64,000 nt of DNA from Actinomadura opuntiae (GCF_030283205.1 NZ_JASNWF010000017.1:186001-250000); one strand, 5' to 3'; shown: positions 14,546 through 23,467, numbered from the stretch's first letter. Made by a program: numbers and translations. The notes: generated by a model from the sequence alone, not told the origin.

Positions 14546-15505
14546 ATGACCGATCAGACGACCGCCCTGCGCGCGAAGGCCTCGCCCGGCCGCGCGCGGG
14601 GCGGGCGGCGGAGCGGCGGCGGCCGGCGCCTCCCCAGCGGATTCGCGATGTACGGCAGGTTCCGGCCCGCCTACCTCACGCCGGCCGTCCTCTTCGTCGC
14701 CGTCCTCATCTACCTGCCGTTCCTGTGGACGGCCTACCTCAGCCTGACCAGCTACGACGGCCTCGGGTCGCCGAAGTTCACCGGGCTGGACAACTACCGG
14801 CGGCTGCTGCAGGACGAGGCGCTGCTCACCTCGATCCGCAACACCCTGCTGTGGGTCGCCGGCACCACGATCCTGCCGGTCGGCCTCGGCCTGCTGGTCG
14901 CGGTGCTGTCGTACAACATCAAGGGCGGCGCGTGGTTCCGGCTGCCGTTCCTCATCCCGTACGCGATGTCGGGCGCGGGCCTCGGCCTGATCTGGGGCTT
15001 CATCCTCCAGCCCGACGGCATGGCCAACCAGGTGCTGACCTTCCTCGGCATGCCGGGCGGCCACGCCGAGTTCCTGCGCGACGGCCCGCGCAACACCCTC
15101 GCGATGATCGTGGTGTGGGCGTGGCAGCAGCTCGGCGTCAACATGCTGCTGTTCGTGGTCGGCCTCCAGTCGATCCCGCGCGCGCCGATCGAGGCCGCCC
15201 GCATCGACGGCGCGTCGGGATGGCAGCTGTTCCGGCACGTCATCTGGCCGCTGATGCGGCCGCTCACCACCGTGGTGTTCGGGCTGGCGCTGGTGGCGAG
15301 CCTGAAGACCTTCGACATCGTCTGGGTGATGACGCAGGGCGGTCCCGGCCGGACCTCCGAGACCCTCGCGGTGACCATGTACCGGCAGGTCTTCGTCGCC
15401 GACGAGTACGGCTACGGCTCGGCGATCGCGGTGCTGCTCACCACGGTCACCGGCCTGGCCTCCTACCTCTACCTGCGCCACCAGCTCGGCAAGGAGGGCT
15501 CCTGA
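14546..15505 (+). CDS. Sugar ABC transporter permease (MalF/UgpA-like)
   Basis: A 319-residue inner membrane permease. About 45 basic and flexible N-terminal residues precede six hydrophobic segments, the first at roughly 50-70. The EAA loop that docks the ATPase is near residue 220 (EAARIDGASGWQLFRHVIWPLMRP). The ATG lies nine bases after the binding-protein stop. Its TGATG junction with the next permease implies translational coupling and a heterodimeric channel. Confidence 0.92.
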   Translation: MTDQTTALRAKASPGRARGGRRSGGGRRLPSGFAMYGRFRPAYLTPAVLFVAVLIYLPFLWTAYLSLTSYDGLGSPKFTGLDNYRRLLQDEALLTSIRNTLLWVAGTTILPVGLGLLVAVLSYNIKGGAWFRLPFLIPYAMSGAGLGLIWGFILQPDGMANQVLTFLGMPGGHAEFLRDGPRNTLAMIVVWAWQQLGVNMLLFVVGLQSIPRAPIEAARIDGASGWQLFRHVIWPLMRPLTTVVFGLALVASLKTFDIVWVMTQGGPGRTSETLAVTMYRQVFVADEYGYGSAIAVLLTTVTGLASYLYLRHQLGKEGS

Positions 15506-16311
15506 TGCGCCGCGCCGTGCTGATCGTCCTCGGGCTGGTCTGGCTGTTCCCGACGTACCTGATCGTCGCGAACGCCGTCCGCCCGGCCGGCGACTACGAC
15601 CCGTCCGACGCGGTGAAGCCGCCCGGGTCGGTGGGCCTGTTCGACAACATCGGCGAGGCGTGGAGCCGCACCGACGTCGGCGCCACGATCGGCAGCACCG
15701 TCATCTACAGCCTGGTCGCCCCGGCGCTCGCGGTGCTGTTCGGCGCGCTCGCCGGGTACGCGATCGTCGTGCTGCGGGTCCGGTTCGGGTTCCTGTGGTT
15801 CATCGTGATCTTCGCCGGGACGGTCGTGCCGTTCCAGATGCTGCTCGTGCCGCTGTTCGTCGGCTACAGCAAGGTGTCGCTGTACGACAACCAGATGGGC
15901 CTGGTGCTGGTCCACACCGCGATCAGCGTGCCGCTCGCCGCGCTGGTGATGCGCAACTTCTTCGGCTCGGTGGCCGTCTCGATCTTCGAGGCGGCGCGGC
16001 TGGACGGCGCGTCCACCTTCCGCATCTTCTGGCGCATCTACCTGCCGCTGTCGTCGGCCGCGCTGGCCGCCGTCTTCATCCTCGAGTTCACCTACGTCTG
16101 GAACGACCTGCTGTTCGGGCTGACGCTGTCGCAGTCGCAGAACGTGCGGCCGGTCTGGGCGGAGCTGTCGGCGCTCACCACCGACGTGTACGCCGGGACG
16201 CCCGTCCCGGTCGCGCTGGCCGCCGGGCTCGTGGTCTCGCTGCCCACGGTCGTGCTCTTCCTGGCGACGCAGCGGCTGTTCACCCGCGGGTTGACGCTCG
16301 CCCAGTTCTGA
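15505..16311 (+). CDS. Sugar ABC transporter permease (MalG/UgpE-like)
   Basis: A 268-residue permease with six hydrophobic segments, the first directly at the N-terminus (RRAVLIVLGLVWLFPTYLIV). The EAA motif is EAARLDGASTFRIFWRIYLPLS near residue 165. It overlaps the preceding permease stop by one base, and AAGGAGGG stands just upstream. Together with the gene before it this gives the membrane part of an importer that lacks its own ATPase gene. Confidence 0.92.
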   Translation: MRRAVLIVLGLVWLFPTYLIVANAVRPAGDYDPSDAVKPPGSVGLFDNIGEAWSRTDVGATIGSTVIYSLVAPALAVLFGALAGYAIVVLRVRFGFLWFIVIFAGTVVPFQMLLVPLFVGYSKVSLYDNQMGLVLVHTAISVPLAALVMRNFFGSVAVSIFEAARLDGASTFRIFWRIYLPLSSAALAAVFILEFTYVWNDLLFGLTLSQSQNVRPVWAELSALTTDVYAGTPVPVALAAGLVVSLPTVVLFLATQRLFTRGLTLAQF

Positions 16312-16347
16312 TCTCCCCTTGGTCGCAGTCTTTTCGAGAGGACAAGG

Positions 16348-19300
16348 ATGACCAGTCGGCTCCTGACCGAGAGCCTCGGCTCCCCGGACTACGACGGGAT
16401 CCGCGCCGCCCTCCGCCACGACACCTCCGCGGAGGTGCTCGCGGTCCGCGGGCTGTCGGTGCGGGCGGCCGTGGTCCCGCTGTTCCGCCGGGACGAGGCC
16501 GGCGCCCTCCGGCAGGCCGTCCGGATCGAGGCGGCGCCCGGCCTGACGCTGCGCCTCGGCGACGCCGAGGAGCGCACCGGCGACGACGGCCGGGCGACGC
16601 TGCTCGTCCCGGCCGTCGACACCACGCGCCGCCTCACGCTGGAGGTGCGGGACGACGCGGGCCTCGTCGGCGCCGCACCGCTCGACGTCACGCCGCAGCG
16701 CAAGTGGAGCGTCTTCGTCGTCCACCATTCGCACCTGGACATCGGCTACACCGACACCCAGGGCACCGTCCTGCGCCACCATCTGGACTACCTGGACGCC
16801 GCGCTGCGGTTGTCGCGGGAGACCGACGGCCGGCCCGACGACGCCCGTTTCCGCTGGTCGGTGGAGTCGTCGCTGCCCGCGCTGCGCTGGCTCGCCGCCC
16901 GTCCGGACGACATGGTCGCCGAGTTCGTCGAGCGCACGCGGGCCGGCAACATCGAGGTCACCGCGTTCCCGATGCAGCTGCACACCGAGGCGTGCTCCAC
17001 CGATGAGCTGTACCGGCAGCTGCGGTTCGTGGAAGACCTGCGGAACCGGTACGGCATCGACGTCCGGTCCGCCATGCACACCGACATCCCCGGTGCGGTC
17101 GTCGGCGTCGTGGACGCGCTCAACGCGGCCGGCGTGCGCTACCTCGCCGCCGCGCACAACTGGGCCGGCCGCTCGGTGCCGTACGTCACCGGCGGCGACA
17201 GGCTCGGCCGCCCCTTCCGCTGGCGCGCCCCGAGCGGCCGCGAACTGATCGTCTGGTTCACCGACACCCCGCACGGCATGGCGTACATGGAGGGCAACAC
17301 GGTCGGGCTCGTCGACGGCTACGACCTCGCCGAGGACCTGCTGCCGCGCTACCTGTCCTCCCTCGCCGACCGGCCCTACCCCTACGGGCCCGGCACCTTC
17401 GGCTGGTACGCCGCGCCCGGCCAGGTCGGTGCCGACAAGGCCCCCGACGTGCTGGACGCGGTGCACCTGCGGGTGCAGGGCGCGCACGCCGACAACGCCG
17501 GCCCGTCGATCATGCCGGCCGACATCGCGCGGCGTTGGAACGCGGCATGGGAGTACCCGCGGCTGCGGATGGCGACCAACGCCGACTTCTTCGAGCACGT
17601 CGAGGAGCACCACTACGAGCGGCTCCAGGTCCACGAGGGCGACTGGACCGACTGGTGGGCCGACGGCCTCGGCTCCGGCGCCCGCCCGCTCGGCCACGTC
17701 CGGCGCGCCCAGAACGTCCTGCGCACCGCCGAGACCCTGCACGCCCTCGCGGGCGCGCGGGCCGACGGCCTGGACGACGCCTACGACAAGGCGGCCCTGT
17801 TCGACGAGCACACCTGGGGCGCGGCCAACCCGTGGGAGGACGCCGAGGAGGGCAACGACTCCGGCGGCCTGCAGTGGACCCGCAAGTCCTCGGTCGGCTA
17901 CCAGGCCCACGACGACGCCCTCGACCTGCTGCAGGCCGGGGCGCGGCGGCTCGGCGCCACGCTCGGGCCAGCGCCGGACGCGCTCGCCTCGTTCGCCGTC
18001 GTCAACCCCGGCACCGCGACCCGCACCGACGCCGTCCGCGCCTTCCTGCCGCGCGACGTGGTGCCCGTGGACGTGCCCGTGACGCTCCTGGACGCCCGCA
18101 CCGGCGACCCGCTGCCGCACCACGAGGAGGAGGTCGACCCCGACGAGTGGCCGACCCGCCCGATCGGCCGCCACCTGGAGGTGGTCGTCCCGGACGTCCC
18201 CGGCATGGGACGCGTCCGGCTGGACGTCGTCCGCGGCGACGCCCCCGCGCCCGAACCGGTCGACCTGGGCCGCGACGGCGTGATCGAGAACGAGCACTAC
18301 CGGGTCGCCTACGACCTCGCCGAGGGGCACATCAGCTCCATCTTCGACAAGTCGGCCGGACGCGAGCTGGTGAACGCCGACGCCGCCGCCGGCTTCGGGC
18401 AGTACGTCTACGACCGGTACGCCACCGCACCCCACTTCAACCACATGTCCGGGCACATGCTCGTCCACGACAAGACGCTCCTCGGCGACCGCGCGATCGG
18501 CAGGCACGCCGCCGTGGTCAGGTGCGAGCGCACCCCGGCCGGAGAACGCCTGGTCGTGGAGCTGACCGGCAAGGGCGTCGACTGGATCCGCACGACCCTC
18601 GACCTGCATGCCGGCGTGCCGCGCCTCGACCTGCGCTTCCAGCTCGGCAAACAGCCGACCGCCACCAAGGAGGCGGTGTTCCTCGCCTTCCCCTTCGCGA
18701 CCGGCGGGCCGCCCGCGGCCTGGGAGCTGACCGGCGGCGTCGGCGGCACCGGCGTGCCGAGCGTGCCCGGCTCCGCCGAGCACATGCGGCCGATCCGGCA
18801 CTGGGTCGCCTACGAGGAGCCCGAGCTGACCGTGGCGTGGGCGACGCTGGAGGCGCCGCTCGTCCAGTTCGGCTCGATCCACATGCCGTACGCGCCGTTC
18901 CCGCCGACCCTCGACGACGAGCCCGCCACGGTCTACTCCTGGGCGCTGAACAACATCTGGGACACCAACTTCCCGTCCCAGCAGCAGGGCGAGACCACCT
19001 TCCGGTACGCCGTCGCCTCCGCCGCCGGCGGGACGCCGGGACGGCGGCTCGGCGCGGCCGCCGCCGCCGGGCTGACCGACCCGTTCGTCGCGACGCTGAT
19101 GACCGGGACCGGACGGGCCGCGCCGGTCGAGGCGTTCGCATCGGTCGACGACCCCGACGTGCAGGTCACCTCGATCGGGCGGGACGGCGCCGACCTCGTC
19201 GTCCGGCTCCGGTCGCTGTCGGCCGCGCCGGTGGAGACCGCGCTGGCCGTGCCCGGGATGCGCCGCGCCGTCGTCGACTCCGGCCTCGGCCGCGACGCCG

Positions 19301-19386
19301 CCGAGGCGCCCGTCCGCGACGGCGCCGCGACCGTCCGCCTGCCCGCCTGCGGGATCGCCGCCGTCACGGTGAAGGGGAACCGCTGA
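16348..19386 (+). CDS. Glycoside hydrolase family 38-like (alpha-mannosidase-like) protein
   Basis: A 1012-residue cytoplasmic protein without a signal peptide. A roughly 120-residue leading domain precedes the GH38-type catalytic barrel; HSHLDIGYTD gives the zinc HxD pair (H129, D131), and D246 in MHTDIPGA is placed as the nucleophile. The C-terminal half has the beta-sandwich of the family (YRVAYDLAEGHISSIFDKSAGRELV near 650). GH38 enzymes remove alpha-linked mannose; this branch is distant from characterised members, so sugar specificity is open. It starts after an AGAGGACAAGG site and joins the dehydratase gene without a gap, putting glycoside cleavage and sugar-acid dehydration in one transcript. 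Confidence 0.82.
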   Translation: MTSRLLTESLGSPDYDGIRAALRHDTSAEVLAVRGLSVRAAVVPLFRRDEAGALRQAVRIEAAPGLTLRLGDAEERTGDDGRATLLVPAVDTTRRLTLEVRDDAGLVGAAPLDVTPQRKWSVFVVHHSHLDIGYTDTQGTVLRHHLDYLDAALRLSRETDGRPDDARFRWSVESSLPALRWLAARPDDMVAEFVERTRAGNIEVTAFPMQLHTEACSTDELYRQLRFVEDLRNRYGIDVRSAMHTDIPGAVVGVVDALNAAGVRYLAAAHNWAGRSVPYVTGGDRLGRPFRWRAPSGRELIVWFTDTPHGMAYMEGNTVGLVDGYDLAEDLLPRYLSSLADRPYPYGPGTFGWYAAPGQVGADKAPDVLDAVHLRVQGAHADNAGPSIMPADIARRWNAAWEYPRLRMATNADFFEHVEEHHYERLQVHEGDWTDWWADGLGSGARPLGHVRRAQNVLRTAETLHALAGARADGLDDAYDKAALFDEHTWGAANPWEDAEEGNDSGGLQWTRKSSVGYQAHDDALDLLQAGARRLGATLGPAPDALASFAVVNPGTATRTDAVRAFLPRDVVPVDVPVTLLDARTGDPLPHHEEEVDPDEWPTRPIGRHLEVVVPDVPGMGRVRLDVVRGDAPAPEPVDLGRDGVIENEHYRVAYDLAEGHISSIFDKSAGRELVNADAAAGFGQYVYDRYATAPHFNHMSGHMLVHDKTLLGDRAIGRHAAVVRCERTPAGERLVVELTGKGVDWIRTTLDLHAGVPRLDLRFQLGKQPTATKEAVFLAFPFATGGPPAAWELTGGVGGTGVPSVPGSAEHMRPIRHWVAYEEPELTVAWATLEAPLVQFGSIHMPYAPFPPTLDDEPATVYSWALNNIWDTNFPSQQQGETTFRYAVASAAGGTPGRRLGAAAAAGLTDPFVATLMTGTGRAAPVEAFASVDDPDVQVTSIGRDGADLVVRLRSLSAAPVETALAVPGMRRAVVDSGLGRDAAEAPVRDGAATVRLPACGIAAVTVKGNR

Positions 19387-20622
19387 ATGAAGATCACCGG
19401 CATCCGGGCCACGACCGTCGCGGTCCCGCTGGAGGCGCCGCTGCTGCACAGCAACGGCGCGCACTGGGGCCGCTTCGTCCGCACGATCGTCGAGGTCGAG
19501 GCGGACAACGGCCTGGTCGGGCTGGGCGAGATGGGCGGCGGCGGGCAGAGCGCCGAGGCCGCGTTCCGCGCGCTCGCGCCCTACCTGGAGGGGCACGACC
19601 CGTTCGAGCTGGAGGCGCTCCGCTTCAAGATCGCCAACCCGACGGCGAGCCTGTACAACAACCGCACCCAGATGCTCGCCGCCGTCGAGTTCGCCTGCCT
19701 GGACCTGATCGGCAAGCACCTCGGCGTGCCCGCGCACGACCTGCTCGGCGGACGCGTCCGCGACAGCGTCCCGTTCGCGTCCTACCTGTTCTACCGCTAC
19801 CCCGGCGCGGACGGCCGGACGCCGGAGGTCCGCACCCCCGAGCAGCTCGTCGCGCACGCCCGCGACCTGAAGGAACGGCACGGCTTCACCGTCCACAAGC
19901 TCAAGGGCGGCGTCTTCCCGCCCGGCTACGAGCTGGAGTGCTACCAGGCGCTGGCCGCGGCGTTCCCCGGCGACCGGCTGCGCTACGACCCCAACGCCGT
20001 GCTGAGCCTGGACGAGGGCCTGCGGTTCGGGAAGGCCATCGAGGCGCTCAACAACGACTACCTCGAAGACCCCGTCTGGGGCCTGGAAGGGCTGCGGCTC
20101 GTCCGGGAACGGGTGAGCACGCCGCTGGCCACCAACACCGTCGTCGTGAACTTCGAGCAGCTCGCCACGAACGTGCTGCACCGCAGCGTGGACGTCGTGC
20201 TGCTCGACACCACGTTCTGGGGCGGCATCCGCCCGTGCGTGAAGGCGGCCGGGATCTGCGACACGTTCCAGATCGGGGTGTCGGTGCACTCGTCCGGGGA
20301 GCTCGGGATCCAGCTCGCCACGATGCTGCACCTCGGCGCCGTGCTGCCGAACCTCACCTACGCCGCCGACGCGCACTACCACCATCTCGCCGGCGACGTC
20401 ATCGAGGGCGGCCCGTTGCGCTACGACGGCGGTCGCATCGCGGTGCCGTCCGGGCCGGGCCTCGGCGTCACGCTGGACCGCGACAAGGTCGCCGAGTACG
20501 CCGAGCTCTACCGCGAGGTCGGCGACTACCCCTACGACCGCGACCCGGGCCGTCCCGGCTGGTACCCGCTCGTCCCGAACCAGCGGTGGGCCGACCCGAC
20601 CGCGGCGCTCGGTCCGATCTGA
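19387..20622 (+). CDS. Glucarate dehydratase-like enolase-superfamily enzyme
   Basis: A 411-residue mandelate racemase/muconate lactonising enzyme superfamily protein. The set of residues matches the glucarate dehydratase group: K171 and K173 (HKLKGG), D201 and N203 (DPNA), E227 (LEDP), N250 (ATN), D274, and H301 (VHSSGELGIQ). Members take a proton from C5 or C2 of an acid sugar and eliminate water, giving a 2-keto-3-deoxy acid. With an SMP-30 lactonase upstream and a KDG kinase in the locus, an aldonate or aldarate substrate is likely. The ATG follows the GH38 stop directly, with AGGGGAACC upstream. Confidence 0.88.
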   Translation: MKITGIRATTVAVPLEAPLLHSNGAHWGRFVRTIVEVEADNGLVGLGEMGGGGQSAEAAFRALAPYLEGHDPFELEALRFKIANPTASLYNNRTQMLAAVEFACLDLIGKHLGVPAHDLLGGRVRDSVPFASYLFYRYPGADGRTPEVRTPEQLVAHARDLKERHGFTVHKLKGGVFPPGYELECYQALAAAFPGDRLRYDPNAVLSLDEGLRFGKAIEALNNDYLEDPVWGLEGLRLVRERVSTPLATNTVVVNFEQLATNVLHRSVDVVLLDTTFWGGIRPCVKAAGICDTFQIGVSVHSSGELGIQLATMLHLGAVLPNLTYAADAHYHHLAGDVIEGGPLRYDGGRIAVPSGPGLGVTLDRDKVAEYAELYREVGDYPYDRDPGRPGWYPLVPNQRWADPTAALGPI

Positions 20623-20651
20623 CCGGCGGCGGCACATGCGGTGACCTGTCA

Positions 20652-20657
20652 TAACCT
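20652..20657 (+). promoter_or_regulatory. -10 element of a leaderless promoter (GNAT gene)
   Basis: TAACCT, seven bases before the ATG at 20665, with no Shine-Dalgarno sequence between. Confidence 0.5.
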
Positions 20658-20664
20658 TTCGGAC

Positions 20665-21135
20665 ATGATCCGCCCTGCCGTCCCCGACGACGTCCCCGAG
20701 ATCCTCCGGCTCATCCGCGAGCTCGCCGAGTACGAGCGCGCCCTGCACGAGGTGAAGGCCAGCGAGGAGCAGCTGCGCGCCCGGCTCTTCGGCGACGACC
20801 CGCGCGTCCACGCGCTCATCGCCGAGCACGAGGGCCGCGTCGCGGGCTTCGCCGTGTGGTTCCTCACGTTCTCCACGTGGAACGGCACGCACGGCATCTA
20901 CCTGGAGGACCTGTTCGTCGACCCGGACGTCCGCGGCCACGGCCACGGCAGGGCGCTGCTCACCGAGCTCACCCGCATCGCCGACGAGCGCGGCTACGAA
21001 CGCGTCGAGTGGGCCGTCCTCAACTGGAACAAGCCCGCGATCGGCTTCTACGAGTCCCTGGGCGCCCGCCCGCAGGACGAGTGGACGACCTACCGCCTCA
21101 CCGGCGACGCCCTGACCAAGGCCGCCCGCTCCTGA
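20665..21135 (+). CDS. GNAT family N-acetyltransferase
   Basis: A 156-residue acetyltransferase of the spermidine/diamine-acetyltransferase-like group: IRPAVPDDVPEILRLIRELAEYER, LEDLFVDPDVRGHGHGRALLTEL (the acetyl-CoA pyrophosphate loop) and WAVLNWNKPAIGFYESLGA. Its acceptor is unknown. The ATG at 20665 is chosen because TAACCT lies seven bases before it, fitting a leaderless transcript, and because upstream codons are not family-like. It is a separate unit from the sugar locus: no read-through signal is visible, and a 14-bp hairpin follows it. Confidence 0.9.
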   Translation: MIRPAVPDDVPEILRLIRELAEYERALHEVKASEEQLRARLFGDDPRVHALIAEHEGRVAGFAVWFLTFSTWNGTHGIYLEDLFVDPDVRGHGHGRALLTELTRIADERGYERVEWAVLNWNKPAIGFYESLGARPQDEWTTYRLTGDALTKAARS

Positions 21136-21142
21136 CACAGGT

Positions 21143-21174
21143 CGAGGCCCGGCCCCCAGCGGGGCCGGGCCTCG
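21143..21174. terminator. Bidirectional hairpin terminator
   Basis: A 14-bp perfect stem (CGAGGCCCGGCCCC and its complement) with a 4-base loop between the convergent GNAT and sodN genes. Confidence 0.85.
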
Positions 21175-21187
21175 GTGTGCGGGCGGG

Positions 21188-21586
21188 TCAGCCCTGCTTG
21201 GTCTCGGTGAAGATCTTCGAGATCTCGTCGATCTTGGCGAGCAGGTCGTCGGCGACCTTGGGGTCCATGCTGCCCTTGGTGCCGGAGGCGCCGGCGAGCT
21301 TGGTGGCCTCGTTGAACAGCTGGTGCAGCTGCGGGTACTTCTCGAAGTGCGGCGGCTTGAAGTAGTCGGTCCAGAGCACCCACAGGTGCTCCTTGACCAG
21401 CTGGGAGCGCTGCTCCTTGATCAGGATCGCGCGGGCCCGGAACTCCGGGTCCTCGTTGGCCGCGTACTTCTCGCAGATCGCCTTGACCGACTCGGCCTCG
21501 ATCCTGGCCTGCGCCGGGTCGTAGACGCCACACGGCAGGTCGCAGTGCGCGGAGACCGTGGTCTTCGGGCGCAGAAGCTTGAACAC
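21188..21586 (-). CDS. sodN: Nickel superoxide dismutase precursor
   Basis: A 132-residue NiSOD precursor. After a 13-residue leader the mature protein begins HCDLPCGVYDP, the nickel hook: His1, Cys2 and Cys6 of the mature chain bind nickel once the leader is removed. The rest is the four-helix bundle. It destroys superoxide in the cytoplasm. The GTG start has AAGGGA eight bases upstream and a TAATGT -10 candidate at 21629-21634. It is divergent from the maturation protease gene, the standard sodN/sodX arrangement. Confidence 0.97.
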   Translation of the reverse strand: MFKLLRPKTTVSAHCDLPCGVYDPAQARIEAESVKAICEKYAANEDPEFRARAILIKEQRSQLVKEHLWVLWTDYFKPPHFEKYPQLHQLFNEATKLAGASGTKGSMDPKVADDLLAKIDEISKIFTETKQG

Positions 21587-21794
21587 CTGCGATTCCCTTC
21601 CTCGTTGCGGATCATGCTCAGGGCACCGACATTACCCTTGTGCCCCCGGGCCCGTCCGGCCAGGGCGCTCGGTAATTCGGCCTAGGACCGGGCCGCGGCG
21701 CGGCCCGGAACCCTTTCCCCGTGATGGTGACCCGTGGCCGCGGGACTATGCGGCCGAACGCGCGAAAGCGCCGTGCAGGAAGGCGAGGAGAGCG

Positions 21795-22208
21795 ATGCGG
21801 ATGCGCCACCCGGTGGCCTGGACGCTCGGCGGGGCGGTGCTGCTGGCGCTGGCCGGGACGCGCGGGCGGCTGCGGACGGTCGCGGTGACCGGCGACTCGA
21901 TGCTGCCGGGGCTGGCGCCGGGGGACTGGCTGGTGGTGCTGGCCGGCGCCCGGCCGCGCCCCGGGGACGTCGTGGTCGCGCGGCACCCGGAGCGGGCGGA
22001 CGTGCTGATCGTCAAGCGGGCGGCGCACCGCTCCGGGGACGGCTGGTGGCTGGAGAGCGACAACCAGCGCGCCCGCGGCCGCCGCGACAGCTGGGACTTC
22101 GGCGCCGTGCCGGACGGCCGGATCCTCGGCCGGGTCGTGGCGCGGTACTGGCCGTGGCGGCGGCTGTCCGTCCGCCCCGGGGCCGGTGGGCCCGCGGCCG
22201 GACGGTAG
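21795..22208 (+). CDS. sodX: Nickel-type superoxide dismutase maturation protease
   Basis: A 137-residue S26-family (signal-peptidase-like) protease. An N-terminal hydrophobic stretch (about 8-20) may anchor it; the nucleophile is S35 in VTGDSMLPGL and the general base K74 in VLIVKRA. It would cut the leader of SodN to free the nickel-binding histidine. The ATG at 21795 has GAGGAG upstream. The 208-bp space to sodN holds both promoters; I see no clear metal-regulator box there. A 16-bp hairpin follows the stop. Confidence 0.93.
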   Translation: MRMRHPVAWTLGGAVLLALAGTRGRLRTVAVTGDSMLPGLAPGDWLVVLAGARPRPGDVVVARHPERADVLIVKRAAHRSGDGWWLESDNQRARGRRDSWDFGAVPDGRILGRVVARYWPWRRLSVRPGAGGPAAGR

Positions 22209-22210
22209 CG

Positions 22211-22248
22211 GCGCGGCCCGCGTCCCGTGGTGGGGACGCGGGCCGCGC
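22211..22248. terminator. Bidirectional hairpin terminator
   Basis: A 16-bp perfect stem starting GCGCGGCCCGCGTCCC with a 6-base loop, between the convergent sodX and malic-enzyme genes. Confidence 0.85.
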
Positions 22249-22276
22249 GGCACGCCGCGGTGTCGTGGCGGCGGGG

Positions 22277-23467
22277 TCAGATGCGGCTGACGCCCTCGGC
22301 GCGGGCCTGCGCGGCAACCGCGGCGGTGACGGCGGGCGCGACCCGGTCGTCGAAGGGGTTGGGGATGACGTAGTCGGCGGTGAGGTCGTCGCCGACGATG
22401 TCGGCCAGCGCGTTCGCGGCGGCCAGCTTCATGCCCTCGGTGATGGAGTGCGCGCGCACGTCCAGTGCGCCGCGGAAGATGCCGGGGAAGGCGAGCACGT
22501 TGTTGATCTGGTTCGGGAAGTCGCTGCGGCCGGTCGCGACGACCTTGGCGTGCCGGCGCGCGACGTCCGGGTGCACCTCGGGGGTGGGGTTGGAGAGGGC
22601 GAACACGATCGCGCTGTCGGACATCGTCGCGACGCACGACTCGTGCACGGTGCTGCCGGACAGGCCGATGAACACGTCGGCGCCGCGCAGCGCTTCCTCG
22701 GTGGAGCCGGTCAGGTGCGACCGGTTGGTGATCGCGGCGATGCGCCGCTTGACGGGGTTGAGCCCGTCGCGGCCCTCGTGGATGAGGCCCTTGCTGTCCG
22801 ACAGCGCGATGTCGCCGATGCCGGCCTCGATGAGGATCTGCGAGACGGCGATGCCGGACGCGCCGGCGCCGGCGACGACGGCGCGCAGCTCCGACAGCGG
22901 CTTGCCGACGAAGCGGGCGGCGTTCTTCAGCGCGGCGAGCGCGACGATGGCGGTGCCGTGCTGGTCGTCGTGGAAGACGGGGATGTCGAGGGCCTCGCGG
23001 AGCCGGTCCTCGATCTCGAAGCAGCGCGGGGCGCTGACGTCCTCGAGGTTGATGCCGCCGAAGCTCGGCGCCAGCCGGATCACGGTCTCGACGATCTCGT
23101 CGACGCCGGTGCAGTTCAGCGCGATCGGCACGGAGTCGACGTCGGCGAACTCCTTGAACAGCAGCGACTTGCCCTCCATGACGGGCATGGAGGCGGCCGG
23201 GCCGATGTCGCCGAGGCCGAGGACGGCGGTGCCGTCGGTGACCACGGCGACGACCCTGGAGGTCCAGGTGTACTCGTAGGCGAGCTCGGGGTTGTCGGCG
23301 ATGGCGGTGCACACCCGGGCGACGCCGGGCGTGTAGGCGAGGGACAGATCGTCCTTGTTGCGGACCGGGATGGTCGACCGCATCTCCAGCTTGCCGCCGC
23401 GGTGCAGCGGGAAGGCCGGATCGTCGTCCAGTGAGAGCGGTTCGGTGGGAATGGGCTCGGCAGCCAC
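22277..23467 (-). CDS. NAD(P)-dependent malic enzyme
   Basis: A 396-residue short-form malic enzyme that converts malate to pyruvate, CO2 and NAD(P)H. Visible hallmarks are AYTPGVARVC near residue 45, DGTAVLGLGDIGP, the metal site GGINLEDVSAPRCFEIEDRL, PVFHDDQHGTAIV, and the nucleotide-binding GAGASGIAVSQIL. It lacks the phosphotransacetylase-like extension of the MaeB fusion. The GTG start has AGGGGT eight to ten bases upstream. The gene is transcribed away from the amino-acid transporter, sharing a 354-bp intergenic region with it. Confidence 0.95.
   Translation of the reverse strand: MAAEPIPTEPLSLDDDPAFPLHRGGKLEMRSTIPVRNKDDLSLAYTPGVARVCTAIADNPELAYEYTWTSRVVAVVTDGTAVLGLGDIGPAASMPVMEGKSLLFKEFADVDSVPIALNCTGVDEIVETVIRLAPSFGGINLEDVSAPRCFEIEDRLREALDIPVFHDDQHGTAIVALAALKNAARFVGKPLSELRAVVAGAGASGIAVSQILIEAGIGDIALSDSKGLIHEGRDGLNPVKRRIAAITNRSHLTGSTEEALRGADVFIGLSGSTVHESCVATMSDSAIVFALSNPTPEVHPDVARRHAKVVATGRSDFPNQINNVLAFPGIFRGALDVRAHSITEGMKLAAANALADIVGDDLTADYVIPNPFDDRVAPAVTAAVAAQARAEGVSRI

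Noticed and set aside
15469..21138. A 1889-codon open frame on the minus strand across the transporter, GH38 and dehydratase genes
   Set aside because: It is antisense to five well-supported genes, has the composition expected of the opposite strand of high-GC coding DNA and contains no recognisable domain.
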